DNA of 64,000 nt from TMED27 sp041397865 (GCA_041397865.1 JAWKVT010000002.1:372001-436000), one strand, 5' to 3'. Positions 1 through 9,714 are shown, numbered from the stretch's first letter. Notes: generated from the sequence alone by a model not told the origin. Made by a program: numbers and translations.

Positions 1-1
1 G

Positions 2-334
2 CGCTCTAAAGGTTTGGCCTTGGGCGGATCTTTGGATAACGCGATTGTTCTGGACCAAACCGGCGTTATGAATCCCGGCGGTCTGCGTTTCGCAGATGAA
101 TTTATCCGTCACAAGCTGCTCGACGCCATCGGCGATCTCTACCTTGCTGGCGGCCCGATCATCGGCGCATATGACGGCTATAAAGCCGGACATGAAATGA
201 ACAACCTCATCTTGCGCGCATTGTTCGCAGATGACAGCGCTTACGAACTGAGCGAAATGGATGATGAACGCCCGATCTCTTCCGCCGCCGCTACCGCTGC
301 ACCGGTGCGTACAGGCGAAACAATCAACGCTTAA
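2..334 (+). CDS. lpxC: UDP-3-O-acyl-N-acetylglucosamine deacetylase, C-terminal part
   Basis: This is the last 110 codons of LpxC, the zinc amidase that makes the committed step of lipid A synthesis in the cytoplasm. The 5' part lies outside the window; the frame is open to base 2. The stretch LGGSLDNAIV is typical of the family. HKLLDAIGD carries the His and Asp zinc ligands, and YKAGHEMNN carries the conserved catalytic-region His. The last 25 or so residues are a non-conserved Ala/Thr-rich tail. In alphaproteobacteria lpxC sits after ftsZ and before bamD, which matches the gene that follows. Confidence 0.94.
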   Translation, partial: RSKGLALGGSLDNAIVLDQTGVMNPGGLRFADEFIRHKLLDAIGDLYLAGGPIIGAYDGYKAGHEMNNLILRALFADDSAYELSEMDDERPISSAAATAAPVRTGETINA

Positions 335-367
335 AATTGTCCCCTTTTTAAAGCTTTTGAAACAATC

Positions 368-403
368 AGCGCCCTTTTCATTCTGTGCGAAGGGCGCTAT
401 TTA
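368..403 (+). terminator. Hairpin after lpxC, possible terminator
   Basis: AGCGCCCTT at 368-376 pairs perfectly with AAGGGCGCT at 390-398 across a 13-base loop. It is followed only by a short A/T stretch, not a clean T run. It could end or attenuate the lpxC transcript before bamD. Confidence 0.45.
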
Positions 404-419
404 TATCTGTATGGTAAAA

Positions 420-1259
420 ATGAAAGACACAGCCCCCATGCGCCTTTTCCATGTTTTAATGGTGTTTGCCCTTATCGGCATCCTCCCGGCCTGTTCGACC
501 TCCGGCGATGGCAACACCCCGCAAGTCGAGGAATCCGTAGATTCGCTTTATAACAAGGCCGCCGCCGCGCTGGACGATAAAAGATACGCCGAAGCCACGC
601 AATATTTCGAGGAAGTCGAACGCCAGCACCCCTATTCGAAGTGGGCCACGCAGGCTCAGCTTATGGGTGCCTATGCGTCTTACGAAGATCAGCGCTATGA
701 CGAGGCGATCATCGCGCTTGACCGCTTTATAGAACTGCATCCCGGTAATGAAAGCATTGATTACGCGCACTATCTCAAGGCCCTGTGCTTTTATGAGCAA
801 ATCTCCGATGTCGCACGCGACCAGTTCATGACGCAAGAAGCGCTTAAAGCGCTGGAAACTTTGATTCGCCGCTTCCCCGACAGCAAATACGCCCGCGACG
901 CCGCGCTAAAACGCGACCTGACCTACGACCACCTTGCAGGCAAGGAAATGGAAATCGGGCGGTACTACCTCAATCGCGGCCACATCAACGCCGCCATCAA
1001 CCGTTTTCGCACCGTTGTAGAGAAATACCAGACCACAACCCACACCGCCGAAGCGCTCCACCGCCTGGTCGAGGCCTACCTGACCCTAGGTCTTGGCTAT
1101 GAAGCCACGCAAATTGCCGCCGTTCTCGGCCATAATTATCCGGGCAGCCAGTGGTATAAACGCAGCTACGATCTGCTGGACGATAAGTCGCGCCAACGTA
1201 TCCTCGATAAGCGCGGATTTGTTGACCGCACGATCGAAAGCATTTTTAAACCCGATTAG
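420..1259 (+). CDS. bamD: Outer membrane protein assembly factor BamD
   Basis: BamD is the TPR lipoprotein of the BAM complex that inserts beta-barrel proteins into the outer membrane. A short hydrophobic signal ends in the lipobox LPAC, so the mature protein should start at the Cys and be lipid-anchored. Helical repeats of TPR type follow (for example DDKRYAEATQYFEEVERQHP and DQRYDEAIIALDRFIELHP). The length of about 280 residues fits the family. The start is uncertain: in-frame ATGs lie at 411, 420 and 438 and none has a strong ribosome site; 420 was chosen. The much longer frame reaching back to 261 overlaps lpxC and is unlikely to be used. It sits between lpxC and recN, the usual alphaproteobacterial order. 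Confidence 0.9.
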   Translation: MKDTAPMRLFHVLMVFALIGILPACSTSGDGNTPQVEESVDSLYNKAAAALDDKRYAEATQYFEEVERQHPYSKWATQAQLMGAYASYEDQRYDEAIIALDRFIELHPGNESIDYAHYLKALCFYEQISDVARDQFMTQEALKALETLIRRFPDSKYARDAALKRDLTYDHLAGKEMEIGRYYLNRGHINAAINRFRTVVEKYQTTTHTAEALHRLVEAYLTLGLGYEATQIAAVLGHNYPGSQWYKRSYDLLDDKSRQRILDKRGFVDRTIESIFKPD

Positions 1260-1270
1260 AGGGCGGCCTT

Positions 1271-2926
1271 ATGCTAACCTCCCTGAGTATTCAAAACGTC
1301 GTCCTGATTGAGCAACTCAATATCGAATTCCGCGCCGGGCTGTGCGCGCTCACCGGGGAAACCGGCGCGGGGAAATCCATTTTGCTCGATTCTTTAGGGT
1401 TGGCGCTCGGCGCCCGTTCCGAAGCCGGGCTTTTGCGCAAAGGCGCAGCGCAGGCGCAGGTCACAGCCGCCTTTGATATCAAGCCCGCCCACCCGGCGCG
1501 AAGCCTCTTAAAACAGGCCGATATCATTGTTGATGATGGTGAGGATATTATTTTACGCCGAACGCTTGGCGCCGATGGCCGCTCAAAGGCCTATATCAAT
1601 GATCGTCCCGTGAGCGCGGGATTGTTACGCGAAACCGGGGAGACCCTGATAGAAATTCACGGCCAGTTCGATACCCAAGGGCTCTTGAACCCGGCCACCC
1701 ACCGCCGGATGCTTGATGAATATGCACACCTTAAAAACGGCGTTACCGGCGCATGGGAGGAATGGCAGGCAGCGCAGCGCGCGCTGGAAGATTTAAAAAC
1801 CGCAGGCGCCGATTCCCGCGCCGAGGAAGAGTTCCTGCGCACATCTCTCGAAGACCTCGACTCTCTCGATCCCAAACCCGGCGAAGAAGAACAGCTTGCC
1901 TCTTTGCGCGAAACACTTCGGCATCGAGAGCAGGTCCTCGAAGCGCTGAACATAGCCTATCACGCACTCAGCGGTGAAGATGACCCGGTGCGCAAGGCTT
2001 GGGGCGCGCTGAGCCGGGTCGCCGATAAGGTTGGGCCTTCCGCCGAAGCCGCCGTGGGCGCACTGGACCGGGCCTCTTCCGAAGTTCAGGAAGCCCTCAG
2101 CGAAATTCAAAGCCTCTTCGCCGATTTGCAAAATGCGGAGCATGATCTGCAAAGCATTGACGACCGCCTGTTTGATCTGCGCGCGCAGGCCAGAAAACAC
2201 CAATGCGAGGCAGAGGAGCTTCCCGCCAAACGCGAAGAGCTGGCAGCCAAACTCAACGCGATAGAACACGCCGACGATCTGCTCGAAGAGGCCGTAAAGA
2301 AAACGCAAAAAGCCAAAGCCGCCTATATCACTGAGGCGGAAAAAAACCATATCGGTAGAAAAAAGGCCGCCGAAAAACTGGACGCTTTGGTTGCCAAAGA
2401 ACTCCCCCCTCTTAAACTCGATAAGGCGCGTTTTGTCACGCAGGTTGAAAAAACGCAAGAAACGGAATGGGGCCCGCATGGTTTTGACCGCGTGCGCTTT
2501 CTGGTGGCCACCAATCCCGGAGCAGACCCCGGCCCGCTCAATAAAATTGCCTCAGGCGGTGAAATGTCGCGCTTTATGCTCGCGCTGAAAGTCGTCATGA
2601 CTGAAATCGGCAGCGCGCAAAGCCTGATTTTCGATGAGGTCGATGCCGGAATTGGCGGGGCCGTCGCCGATGCAGTGGGCGAGCGGCTGGCAAAACTCTC
2701 CGCCGGTAAACAGGTTATGGTGGTAACGCATGCCCCGCAGGTTGCCGCCCGCGCCGCCCACCACTGGATTGTCGTCAAAGACGGCAAAGATGATGTAAAA
2801 ACCTCCGTCATAGCGCTCCAGCCCGGTCAGCAGCGCCGCGAGGAAATCGCCCGCATGCTCGCCGGAGCCATCATCACTGAGGAAGCGCGCGCCGCCGCCG
2901 ATAAATTGCTGGAGGTTGCGGCGTGA
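1271..2926 (+). CDS. recN: DNA repair protein RecN
   Basis: RecN is an SMC-like ATPase that acts in double-strand break repair. The Walker A motif GETGAGKS is at residues 29-36, followed by a long central coiled-coil region (about 150-400). The ABC signature SGGE is at 428-431 and Walker B LIFDEVDAG centres on Asp455/Glu456. The length, 551 residues, is normal. It starts 11 bases after bamD and overlaps ligA by 4 bases (GTGA), so the three genes are probably cotranscribed. No separate SOS operator was identified just upstream. Confidence 0.97.
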   Translation: MLTSLSIQNVVLIEQLNIEFRAGLCALTGETGAGKSILLDSLGLALGARSEAGLLRKGAAQAQVTAAFDIKPAHPARSLLKQADIIVDDGEDIILRRTLGADGRSKAYINDRPVSAGLLRETGETLIEIHGQFDTQGLLNPATHRRMLDEYAHLKNGVTGAWEEWQAAQRALEDLKTAGADSRAEEEFLRTSLEDLDSLDPKPGEEEQLASLRETLRHREQVLEALNIAYHALSGEDDPVRKAWGALSRVADKVGPSAEAAVGALDRASSEVQEALSEIQSLFADLQNAEHDLQSIDDRLFDLRAQARKHQCEAEELPAKREELAAKLNAIEHADDLLEEAVKKTQKAKAAYITEAEKNHIGRKKAAEKLDALVAKELPPLKLDKARFVTQVEKTQETEWGPHGFDRVRFLVATNPGADPGPLNKIASGGEMSRFMLALKVVMTEIGSAQSLIFDEVDAGIGGAVADAVGERLAKLSAGKQVMVVTHAPQVAARAAHHWIVVKDGKDDVKTSVIALQPGQQRREEIARMLAGAIITEEARAAADKLLEVAA

Positions 2927-5049
2927 ACACATTAATGGACCTCGAAAAACTCGATGCGCAGGTGCGCCACGCCGACCTTGTGAAGCAAATCCGCGCCCAC
3001 GACACGGCTTATTATCAGGACGATGCCCCGAAAATTTCCGATGCTGATTACGATAAATTGCGTCAGGAATTGGAAAGGATAGAAGCCAAGTATCCCGATC
3101 TTATCACAAAAGACAGCCCCACCCAGACTATCGGTGCCGCGCCCTCCAAAGGTTTTAAAAAAGTAAAACACGCCGTGCCCATGCTCTCGCTCTCCAACGT
3201 TTTCAGCGAAGAGGAGGTTGAGGACTTCCTCGATCGGATTCGCCGCTTCCTCGGCCTGCCCGAAAACGAAACCATAGAAATTATTGCCGAGCCGAAAATC
3301 GACGGCTTGTCTTGTTCTTTAAGATATGAACACCGCAAGCTGGTTCTTGCCGCCACGCGCGGCGATGGAGCCGAAGGCGAAGACATTACCGCCAATGTTA
3401 AAACCATTGACGGCCTTCCTCACGAATTGCCCAAAGACGCCCCAGACATTTTAGAGGTGCGCGGCGAAATTTACATGGCCCGCCGCGACTTTGAAAATCT
3501 TAACAAGGCGCAAGAAGAAGCGGGAAAACCTGTTTTTGCCAACCCGCGCAACGCCGCCGCCGGGTCTGTGCGCCAGCTCGATTCAAAAGTCACCGCCACG
3601 CGCCCGTTGAGATTTTTCGGTTATAGTATCGGCGAGGCAAGTCATCGTTTTTATGATACGCACGAACAGCTTAGAAAGAGCCTCAAACAATGGGGAATCC
3701 CCGAAACACAGTTTAAGCTCTGTAAATCTGTCAAAGATATAATGGATAATTACCACGCGCTGGAAGAAGCCCGCCCCAACCTCGATTACGAAATCGACGG
3801 GGTGGTTTATAAGGTTAATGATGTGGATTTTCAGCAAAGGCTGGGCTTTGTCAGCCGTGCCCCGCGCTGGGCCACCGCGCATAAATTCCCCGCCGAAAAA
3901 GCGGTAACGATTCTAAAAGACATCGACATTCAGGTTGGCCGCACAGGCGCGCTCACTCCCGTTGCCCGGCTCGAGCCGATCAGCGTCGGCGGCGTCGTTG
4001 TCTCCAACGCCACGCTGCATAACGAGGATGAAATCAAACGCAAGGATATCCGCATCGGTGATACCGTGGTTATCCAAAGGGCAGGGGATGTCATTCCCCA
4101 AGTCGTCGAAGTTCTCAAAGACAAACGCCCCAAAGACGCAAAGGAGTTTGAATTCCCCGATCATTGCCCCGCCTGCGGCTCGCTGGCCATCCGCGAAGGC
4201 GACGACGTCGTCATGCGCTGCACCGGCGGGCTGATCTGCCCCGCTCAGGCCGTCGAGCGGCTTAAACATTTTGTCTCCCGCCTCGCTTTTGATATCGAAG
4301 GGCTGGGCAGTAAAATCATCGAACAATTCTATGAAGAGGGCCTGATTAAATCTCCGGCTGATATTTTCAGGCTGGAAGAAATCAACAAAACCCTCGAAAC
4401 ACCCATCCGGCAGCGTGAAGGCTGGGGAGAGCTTTCAGAGAGGAACCTCTTCGAATCCATAAACGCCCGCCGTGAAATCGCATTCAATCGCTTTATCTAT
4501 GCGCTCGGTATCCGTCAGGTCGGTGAGGCCACCGCCAAAAGACTGGCAGGGACTTACGTCACTTTGGAATCTTTAAATGATGCCATGAAAGACGCGGCAA
4601 AAGATCCCCGTTTTCACGGGGAAGTCAAAAAAGATGCAACCCCCGCGGAAGCCGGGGCCTTATTTGCTTACGATGATCTCATCAATATAGAAGATATCGG
4701 CCCCGCCGTAGCCGACGATTTGGTCGGGTTTTTCGCCGAAGAGCATAATCAGGAGGTGCTGGCCGCACTTAAAGAGCATCTGGATATTCACCCCTATGAA
4801 ATGCCGCAAGTCGGCGACAGCCCTATCGCGGGTAAAACCGTGGTCTTTACCGGCACGCTTTCCACCATCACCCGTAATGAGGCCAAAGCCAAGGCCGAAT
4901 CCCTGGGCGCAAAGGTCGCCGGTTCCGTTTCCAAAAAAACAGATTACGTGATCGCGGGCGAAGACGCTGGCTCAAAGCTGAAAAAAGCAAAGGACCTCGG
5001 TGTAGAGGTCCTTTCCGAAGAAGACTGGCTTAAATTAATCAGCGGCTAA
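2923..5049 (+). CDS. ligA: NAD-dependent DNA ligase LigA
   Basis: LigA seals nicks in duplex DNA with NAD as the AMP donor, in replication and repair. The adenylated lysine is Lys125 in EPKIDG. An OB-fold follows, then a four-Cys zinc finger (CPACGS ... CTGGLICP), helix-hairpin-helix repeats and a C-terminal BRCT domain beginning at GKTVVFTGTL. The length, 708 residues, is typical. The start is GTG at 2923, overlapping the recN stop; an ATG four codons in (2935) is an alternative. A short linker with DATPAEAGALFAYD inside the HhH region looks like a lineage-specific insertion. Confidence 0.98.
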   Translation: MNTLMDLEKLDAQVRHADLVKQIRAHDTAYYQDDAPKISDADYDKLRQELERIEAKYPDLITKDSPTQTIGAAPSKGFKKVKHAVPMLSLSNVFSEEEVEDFLDRIRRFLGLPENETIEIIAEPKIDGLSCSLRYEHRKLVLAATRGDGAEGEDITANVKTIDGLPHELPKDAPDILEVRGEIYMARRDFENLNKAQEEAGKPVFANPRNAAAGSVRQLDSKVTATRPLRFFGYSIGEASHRFYDTHEQLRKSLKQWGIPETQFKLCKSVKDIMDNYHALEEARPNLDYEIDGVVYKVNDVDFQQRLGFVSRAPRWATAHKFPAEKAVTILKDIDIQVGRTGALTPVARLEPISVGGVVVSNATLHNEDEIKRKDIRIGDTVVIQRAGDVIPQVVEVLKDKRPKDAKEFEFPDHCPACGSLAIREGDDVVMRCTGGLICPAQAVERLKHFVSRLAFDIEGLGSKIIEQFYEEGLIKSPADIFRLEEINKTLETPIRQREGWGELSERNLFESINARREIAFNRFIYALGIRQVGEATAKRLAGTYVTLESLNDAMKDAAKDPRFHGEVKKDATPAEAGALFAYDDLINIEDIGPAVADDLVGFFAEEHNQEVLAALKEHLDIHPYEMPQVGDSPIAGKTVVFTGTLSTITRNEAKAKAESLGAKVAGSVSKKTDYVIAGEDAGSKLKKAKDLGVEVLSEEDWLKLISG

Positions 5050-5050
5050 A

Positions 5051-5287
5051 TCAAATCCCGTCGCTCTGGTCACGCAATGTGTAGAGCTTGTCCATAGCCT
5101 TTTCAATTTCCGGCGGATAATCACGCCGCTCGATAAATTCTCCACCGCCCGTATTGCGCGTCATCGCCTGTTCCAGCGCCCGCGTCAAAATCTCGGAAAT
5201 TTTCAAATCCTCTTGTTCCAGCGCAAGCTCAAGCGCAGACAAAATGCGGTCGCTCAGGCGGATCATATCCTTATCGGCAGTTTCCAT
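5051..5287 (-). CDS. Small conserved-looking protein of unknown function
   Basis: The gene encodes 78 residues, acidic and helical, with no signal peptide or membrane segment. It begins at an ATG and stops 1 base after the convergent ligA gene. The segment DRILSALELALEQEDLKISEILTRAL suggests a helical bundle. I do not recognise a family. Its codon use resembles its neighbours and the tight packing against ligA favours a real gene. Confidence 0.6.
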   Translation of the reverse strand: METADKDMIRLSDRILSALELALEQEDLKISEILTRALEQAMTRNTGGGEFIERRDYPPEIEKAMDKLYTLRDQSDGI

Positions 5288-5339
5288 TTTTTCTATTCTC
5301 CCATCTCAAAAAAATCCTACGCAACACTCTGCCCGTTTC

Positions 5340-6350
5340 TTAGAAAGGTTTCAAGGTCTCTGGCCGGTCAATAATGTTTTCTTTAACCAGAGCATAAAAT
5401 GCTTCGAAAAAGCGCCCGCGTATATCGTCCTTTTCCATCAGGATTTCATGCCCCGCGTCGGGAAACTCCAGCACTTTGCAGTTTTTTAACATCTTCGCCC
5501 CACGCCGCGCTTTACGGTTGTCAACAAGGGCTTCCCGCCCCGCCAGGGCAAAAAGGCAGGGTGTTTCAATCGTATGCAACACAGAACGCCTGCCAAGATA
5601 TGCGCAGGACATAAGCGCATGATGAACCCATCCATAGGTGACAGAGCCGACCTGCAGGGCGGACCGGGCCTCAAACCATTGCGTGTGAAGCTTCACCCGC
5701 GCGCTGTCCGAAGATAAAGCCTCGTCCCCGTCAAACAGGCGCATGGAAGGATTCCAGTCTCTACCACCTTTGACATAGTTTTCCCCCGTAAAGACATGAA
5801 GAAACTCGCTCAGCACTAAGGCAAAAGGCATCGGGGTTTTTTCCAAAGCTTTCAGGCCCAACATCGGCGCGGTAAAGGCCGCGCATTCAAAAATGCCCGG
5901 ATGCTGGGCCAGATAGCGCAGACCGATATTCGCGCCCATAGAATGCGCCAGCATCGCCGCGGGAATACGCCCCACATCGGGATGAACCGAAGAATGCTTG
6001 ATATATTCGGTGTAAAAATAATGCAAATCGTCAATGTCGTTTTGAAAATTGGAACCGTGACGTTTTTGCGGATTTTTAAGATAGCGCCCCGAACCGCCTT
6101 GCCCCATCCAGTCAATGATCCAAAAAGCCAAATTCATGCCAAGACAGGTTTGCGCCGTTTCAAAGTATTTCTCGCCAAATTCGCCAAGCCCCGGCAGACA
6201 GACGACAATAGCATCGGGAACCCGCCCCTTGGGCGAAACCGTACCAAAACGGATCACGCGCCCTTTGCGCGTAAAGGAATGCCAGCGCCACCCTTCCGGT
6301 TCTAAAAAGCGGTCTTCAAAGTCGGGAATGTTTGTATCTGTTTTGCTCAT
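5340..6350 (-). CDS. Alpha/beta hydrolase, lysophospholipase (PldB) type
   Basis: This is a serine hydrolase of the alpha/beta fold, likely acting on lysophospholipids or monoacylglycerols. The oxyanion-side motif VVCLPGLGEFGEKY is near residue 50. The nucleophile elbow is AHSMGA, an A-x-S-x-G variant. A late DAGHEIL supplies the catalytic His, with an Asp expected near ALAGREALVDN. There is no signal peptide. It is monocistronic on the minus strand between the small gene after ligA and pntB. The exact substrate cannot be read from the sequence. Confidence 0.88.
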   Translation of the reverse strand: MSKTDTNIPDFEDRFLEPEGWRWHSFTRKGRVIRFGTVSPKGRVPDAIVVCLPGLGEFGEKYFETAQTCLGMNLAFWIIDWMGQGGSGRYLKNPQKRHGSNFQNDIDDLHYFYTEYIKHSSVHPDVGRIPAAMLAHSMGANIGLRYLAQHPGIFECAAFTAPMLGLKALEKTPMPFALVLSEFLHVFTGENYVKGGRDWNPSMRLFDGDEALSSDSARVKLHTQWFEARSALQVGSVTYGWVHHALMSCAYLGRRSVLHTIETPCLFALAGREALVDNRKARRGAKMLKNCKVLEFPDAGHEILMEKDDIRGRFFEAFYALVKENIIDRPETLKPF

Positions 6351-6416
6351 AAAACCTAAAATTAGCCCATTCTAATGCTTAACATTAAGGCAAACAGGTT
6401 AAGGAAATGCAAAGAT

Positions 6417-7805
6417 CTACTCCAAAGCCTTAATAATATCCTCGGTCATCTTCTTCGCATCATCCAGCAGCATCATCGTCTGGTTTTCAAAGAAAAGCGG
6501 ATTATCTATGCCCGCATACCCCGTACCCAAAGAACGCTTGACGAAAAGCACAGTCCGCGCTTTTTCAACATCCAGCACCGGCATGCCGTAAATCGGCGAT
6601 CCAGAATCATTCTTCGCCGCCGGGTTGGTGATATCATTCGCACCAATCACATAGGCGACATCGGCTTGCGCAAATTCGCGGTTGATGTCTTCCATCTCAA
6701 ACACTTCGTCATACGGCACGTTTGCTTCAGCCAGCAGAACGTTCATATGTCCCGGCATCCGTCCGGCGACCGGGTGAATGGCGTATTTCACATCCACGCC
6801 CTCTTTCTTCAGAATGTCGGCCATCTCGCGCAAAGCGTGCTGGGCCTGCGCCACGGCCATGCCGTAACCCGGTACGATAATCACTTTCGAGGCGTTCTTC
6901 ATGATATAGGCCGCATCTTCCGCGCTGCCGATTTTCGCGCTCCGGTCGCCATAATCTTCCGCCGCCGCGGAAGCCTTCTCTCCGCCAAATCCGCCCAGCA
7001 AGACAGAGACAAACGAACGGTTCATGCCCTTGCACATAATATAAGACAAAATAGCCCCCGACGCGCCCACCAGCGCCCCGGTGATAATCAGCAAATTGTT
7101 ATGCAGAGTAAAGCCGATCCCCGCTGCCGCCCATCCGGAATAGGAATTGAGCATAGACACAATCACCGGCATATCCGCCCCGCCGATAGGGATAATCATA
7201 AGCACGCCCATCGCCATGGCCAAGATAGCAACCAGCCAGAAAATAAAGGCGCTTTCCGTGATGCAAAGAATAAGAATAAGCAAAAGCAGCAAGGCCCCAA
7301 GCATCCCGTTAAGCGCATGCTGCCCGCCAAAGGTAATCGGTTTACCCGACATCCGCCCCTCCAGCTTTGCCCAGGCGATGATCGAGCCGGTAAACGTCAC
7401 CGCACCAATCGCCAGCCCCAGTGACATCTCCACCATAGAGGCAAAATGAATATCGTCTTTCGTACCGATTCCGTAGGCTTCGGGCGTATAAAACGCCGCT
7501 GCCGCCACGCACACGGCGGCCAGCCCGACCAAAGAGTGAAAACCGGCCATAAGCTGGGGCAGGGCGGTCATGTCAATCGTGCGGGCGATATACGCCCCGA
7601 TCGCCCCGCCAATCCCAATCCCCGTCAGAATCCAGAACGTCCCGCCGACCTGCGGCAGCAAAAGGGTTGTAAAAATCGCCAGCCCCATCCCGGCCATGCC
7701 GAAAGTAAGCCCCCGCCGCGCACTTTCCGGGTGCGAAAGTCCGCGCAGAGCCAGAATAAATAAAACGGCTGAAACGATATAGGCAAGGGCTGCAAAACTT
7801 TCCAT
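6417..7805 (-). CDS. pntB: NAD(P) transhydrogenase subunit beta
   Basis: PntB is the membrane and NADP-binding (dIII) subunit of proton-translocating transhydrogenase, which makes NADPH from NADH using the proton gradient. About nine hydrophobic segments fill the first 270 residues. The soluble dIII domain follows, with VIIVPGYGMAVAQAQH and the NADP-contacting segment YVIGANDITNPAAKND, both hallmark sequences. The length, 462 residues, is normal. It is the last gene of a three-gene minus-strand operon, 3 bases after pntAB. Confidence 0.98.
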   Translation of the reverse strand: MESFAALAYIVSAVLFILALRGLSHPESARRGLTFGMAGMGLAIFTTLLLPQVGGTFWILTGIGIGGAIGAYIARTIDMTALPQLMAGFHSLVGLAAVCVAAAAFYTPEAYGIGTKDDIHFASMVEMSLGLAIGAVTFTGSIIAWAKLEGRMSGKPITFGGQHALNGMLGALLLLLILILCITESAFIFWLVAILAMAMGVLMIIPIGGADMPVIVSMLNSYSGWAAAGIGFTLHNNLLIITGALVGASGAILSYIMCKGMNRSFVSVLLGGFGGEKASAAAEDYGDRSAKIGSAEDAAYIMKNASKVIIVPGYGMAVAQAQHALREMADILKKEGVDVKYAIHPVAGRMPGHMNVLLAEANVPYDEVFEMEDINREFAQADVAYVIGANDITNPAAKNDSGSPIYGMPVLDVEKARTVLFVKRSLGTGYAGIDNPLFFENQTMMLLDDAKKMTEDIIKALE

Positions 7806-7808
7806 TGT

Positions 7809-8237
7809 CTACCCTCCCTTTTTCTTAAACATGCTCAGCATCCGCCGGGTAATAATAAATCCGCCGAAAATATTGATAGAGGCAAAAATAACCGCCAGAA
7901 ACCCAAGCAGCGAAAAGTCCCCGTCTTTCGGCCACACCGCCATGATAGCCCCCACGATAATGACCGATGAAATCGCGTTCGTAATGCCCATCAGCGGCGA
8001 GTGCAGCGCGGGCGTAACCCGCCACACAACATGATACCCGACAAAACACGCCAGAATAAAAACGGTAATCCCCGTAATTAAAAACGGTTGACCGTGAACA
8101 AGATCGGCCTGAATGGCCTGTCCGGCGTCAATCGCGGCCTGCTCCAGCTTTTCGCTTAAAATTCTGCTCTGTTCAACAAGATCCGCAAGGCTCTCCTTCG
8201 GTGTGCGCGCCGCGCTTTCAGGGGCAAGTTCATCCAT
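7809..8237 (-). CDS. pntAB: NAD(P) transhydrogenase subunit alpha part 2 (membrane domain)
   Basis: This small subunit carries the first membrane block of transhydrogenase (dII), with three to four hydrophobic helices after a polar N-terminal stretch of about 40 residues. The helix FVGYHVVWRVTPALHSPLMG and the following TNAISSVIIVG are diagnostic. In enterobacteria this domain is fused to PntA. The separate gene seen here is the normal alphaproteobacterial arrangement and not a frameshift. It lies between pntAA and pntB with almost no spacing. Confidence 0.96.
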   Translation of the reverse strand: MDELAPESAARTPKESLADLVEQSRILSEKLEQAAIDAGQAIQADLVHGQPFLITGITVFILACFVGYHVVWRVTPALHSPLMGITNAISSVIIVGAIMAVWPKDGDFSLLGFLAVIFASINIFGGFIITRRMLSMFKKKGG

Positions 8238-8243
8238 CGGCTC

Positions 8244-9479
8244 TTATCCTTTCTCTTTCCCGGCAGGCTTTTTCGCCACCGCCTTTTTCGGCGCGGCCTT
8301 CTTCACGGGCGTTTTTTGAGTTGGCGTTTTTGCCTCCGGTTTTTGATCCGCGAAATTCGGGTGAACGATCTTTCCTTCAAGCGTCAGGGCGACGCCCTGA
8401 ATAATCGCATCTTCCCGGTCAATCGCCAGCTTGCCGCTTTCTTTGTCGATAATCAGGTTCAAAAGGTTCAGCAGGTTCTTCGCATACAGCGCAGAGGCAT
8501 CCGCCGCCAGGCGGCTCGGCACGTTAATATGGCCAATAATTTTTACGCCGTCTTTTTCAACGACATCTCCGGCCTTTGACCCGGCGACATTCCCTCCTGA
8601 TTCCACGGCGAGGTCAACAATCACGCTGCCCGGCTTCATGGATTGAACCATGGCATCGGAAATAAGCTCCGGGGCCGGGCGTCCGGGAATAAGCGCAGTG
8701 GTGATAACGATATCCTGCTTGGCGATATGTTCGGCCACCAGCCTGGCCTGTTGCTTCTGGTAATCCTTCGACATTTCTTTGGCGTACCCGCCCGCAGTTT
8801 CCGCCTCTTTGAACTCTTCATTTTCAACGGCGACAAAAGACGCGCCCAGTGATTCAACCTGCTCTTTCGCTGCCGGGCGCACATCGGTCGCGCTCACAAC
8901 AGCGCCGAGCCGCCGCGCGGTAGCAATGGCTTGCAGCCCCGCAACCCCCGCGCCCATAACAAACACTTTAGCAGGAGGAATAGTTCCCGCCGCGGTCATC
9001 ATCATCGGAAAGGCGCGGGCATAATGTCCCGCCGCATCCAAAACCGCTTTATATCCGGCCAGATTAGATTGTGAAGACAAAACATCCATGCTTTGCGCGC
9101 GCGATATTCGCGGGACAAGCTCCATGGCAAACGCATCAACACCGCTTTTGGCCAGCGCATGGATAAGCGCGCCCTTGGTATAAGGCGACAGCATGGCAAT
9201 CAAAAGCGCGCCTTTGGGAATTCGCCCAAGCTCGCCTTCATCCGGCGCCTGAACCCTAAGAACGATATCCGCGCCTTTATAAAGATCATCCGCCCCTTTG
9301 GCGATTTTCGCCCCGGCGGTTTTAAAAGCCTCATCGGAAATCGCCGCCCCTGCGCCTGCGCCGCTTTCGACCATCACCAAAACACCGGAATCGCAGAGCT
9401 TCTTAACCGTTTCGGCAGAAACGGCCACGCGTTTTTCATGTTCGGCTGTTTCTTTCGGTACGGCGATTTTTAGTCCCAC
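8244..9479 (-). CDS. pntAA: NAD(P) transhydrogenase subunit alpha part 1 (NAD-binding domain)
   Basis: PntAA is the soluble NAD(H)-binding dI domain, of the alanine dehydrogenase/PNT family. IAVPKETAEHEKRVA at the N-terminus and GAGVAGLQAIATARRLGA (Rossmann loop) are hallmarks, as is the mobile-loop region around TTALIPGRPAPELI. The C-terminus is a Lys/Ala/Pro-rich tail of about 35 residues. The start was set at GTG 9479, preceded by AGAGGA, because homologues begin with this IAVPKE block. An in-frame ATG at 9524 would add 15 non-conserved residues. It is the first gene of pntAA-AB-B. Confidence 0.95.
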   Translation of the reverse strand: MGLKIAVPKETAEHEKRVAVSAETVKKLCDSGVLVMVESGAGAGAAISDEAFKTAGAKIAKGADDLYKGADIVLRVQAPDEGELGRIPKGALLIAMLSPYTKGALIHALAKSGVDAFAMELVPRISRAQSMDVLSSQSNLAGYKAVLDAAGHYARAFPMMMTAAGTIPPAKVFVMGAGVAGLQAIATARRLGAVVSATDVRPAAKEQVESLGASFVAVENEEFKEAETAGGYAKEMSKDYQKQQARLVAEHIAKQDIVITTALIPGRPAPELISDAMVQSMKPGSVIVDLAVESGGNVAGSKAGDVVEKDGVKIIGHINVPSRLAADASALYAKNLLNLLNLIIDKESGKLAIDREDAIIQGVALTLEGKIVHPNFADQKPEAKTPTQKTPVKKAAPKKAVAKKPAGKEKG

Positions 9480-9674
9480 GGTGCTTCGATCCTCTTTTTG
9501 TCGGTTCTTGTTGCTTTGGCGCATTCTCTAGCTTCGAACCTCCCCAAAAGATGCACGATCTTTGCGGCTTTGTGAAGGGTCAAAGCAAAAATACTGCCCG
9601 GTGTTAATGCTTGCCCAGTCACCTGAAAGAAAACCGGGACAGATAGGGCTTTAAAACGTATCTATCTTGATATC

Positions 9675-9714
9675 TAGGTGTTTTTTCTTTAGATTCTAGT
9701 CTTAGGTGTTTTTT
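9675..9714. repeat. Direct repeat in the pntAA / tolC-like divergent gap
   Basis: TAGGTGTTTTTT occurs at 9675-9686 and again at 9703-9714, a 28-base period, just upstream of the type I secretion operon. The gap (9480-9759) holds no other clear gene. A tandem operator for the secretion operon or plain T-rich sequence are both possible. Confidence 0.4.

Noticed and set aside
6375..7424. Long open frame (349 codons) antisense to pntB
   Set aside because: Its product is basic low-complexity sequence with no family features and lies opposite a clear PntB; it is a shadow of codon bias.
7809..9479. Split transhydrogenase alpha subunit as a possible frameshift
   Set aside because: Separate pntAA and pntAB genes are the normal alphaproteobacterial form, each with its own start.
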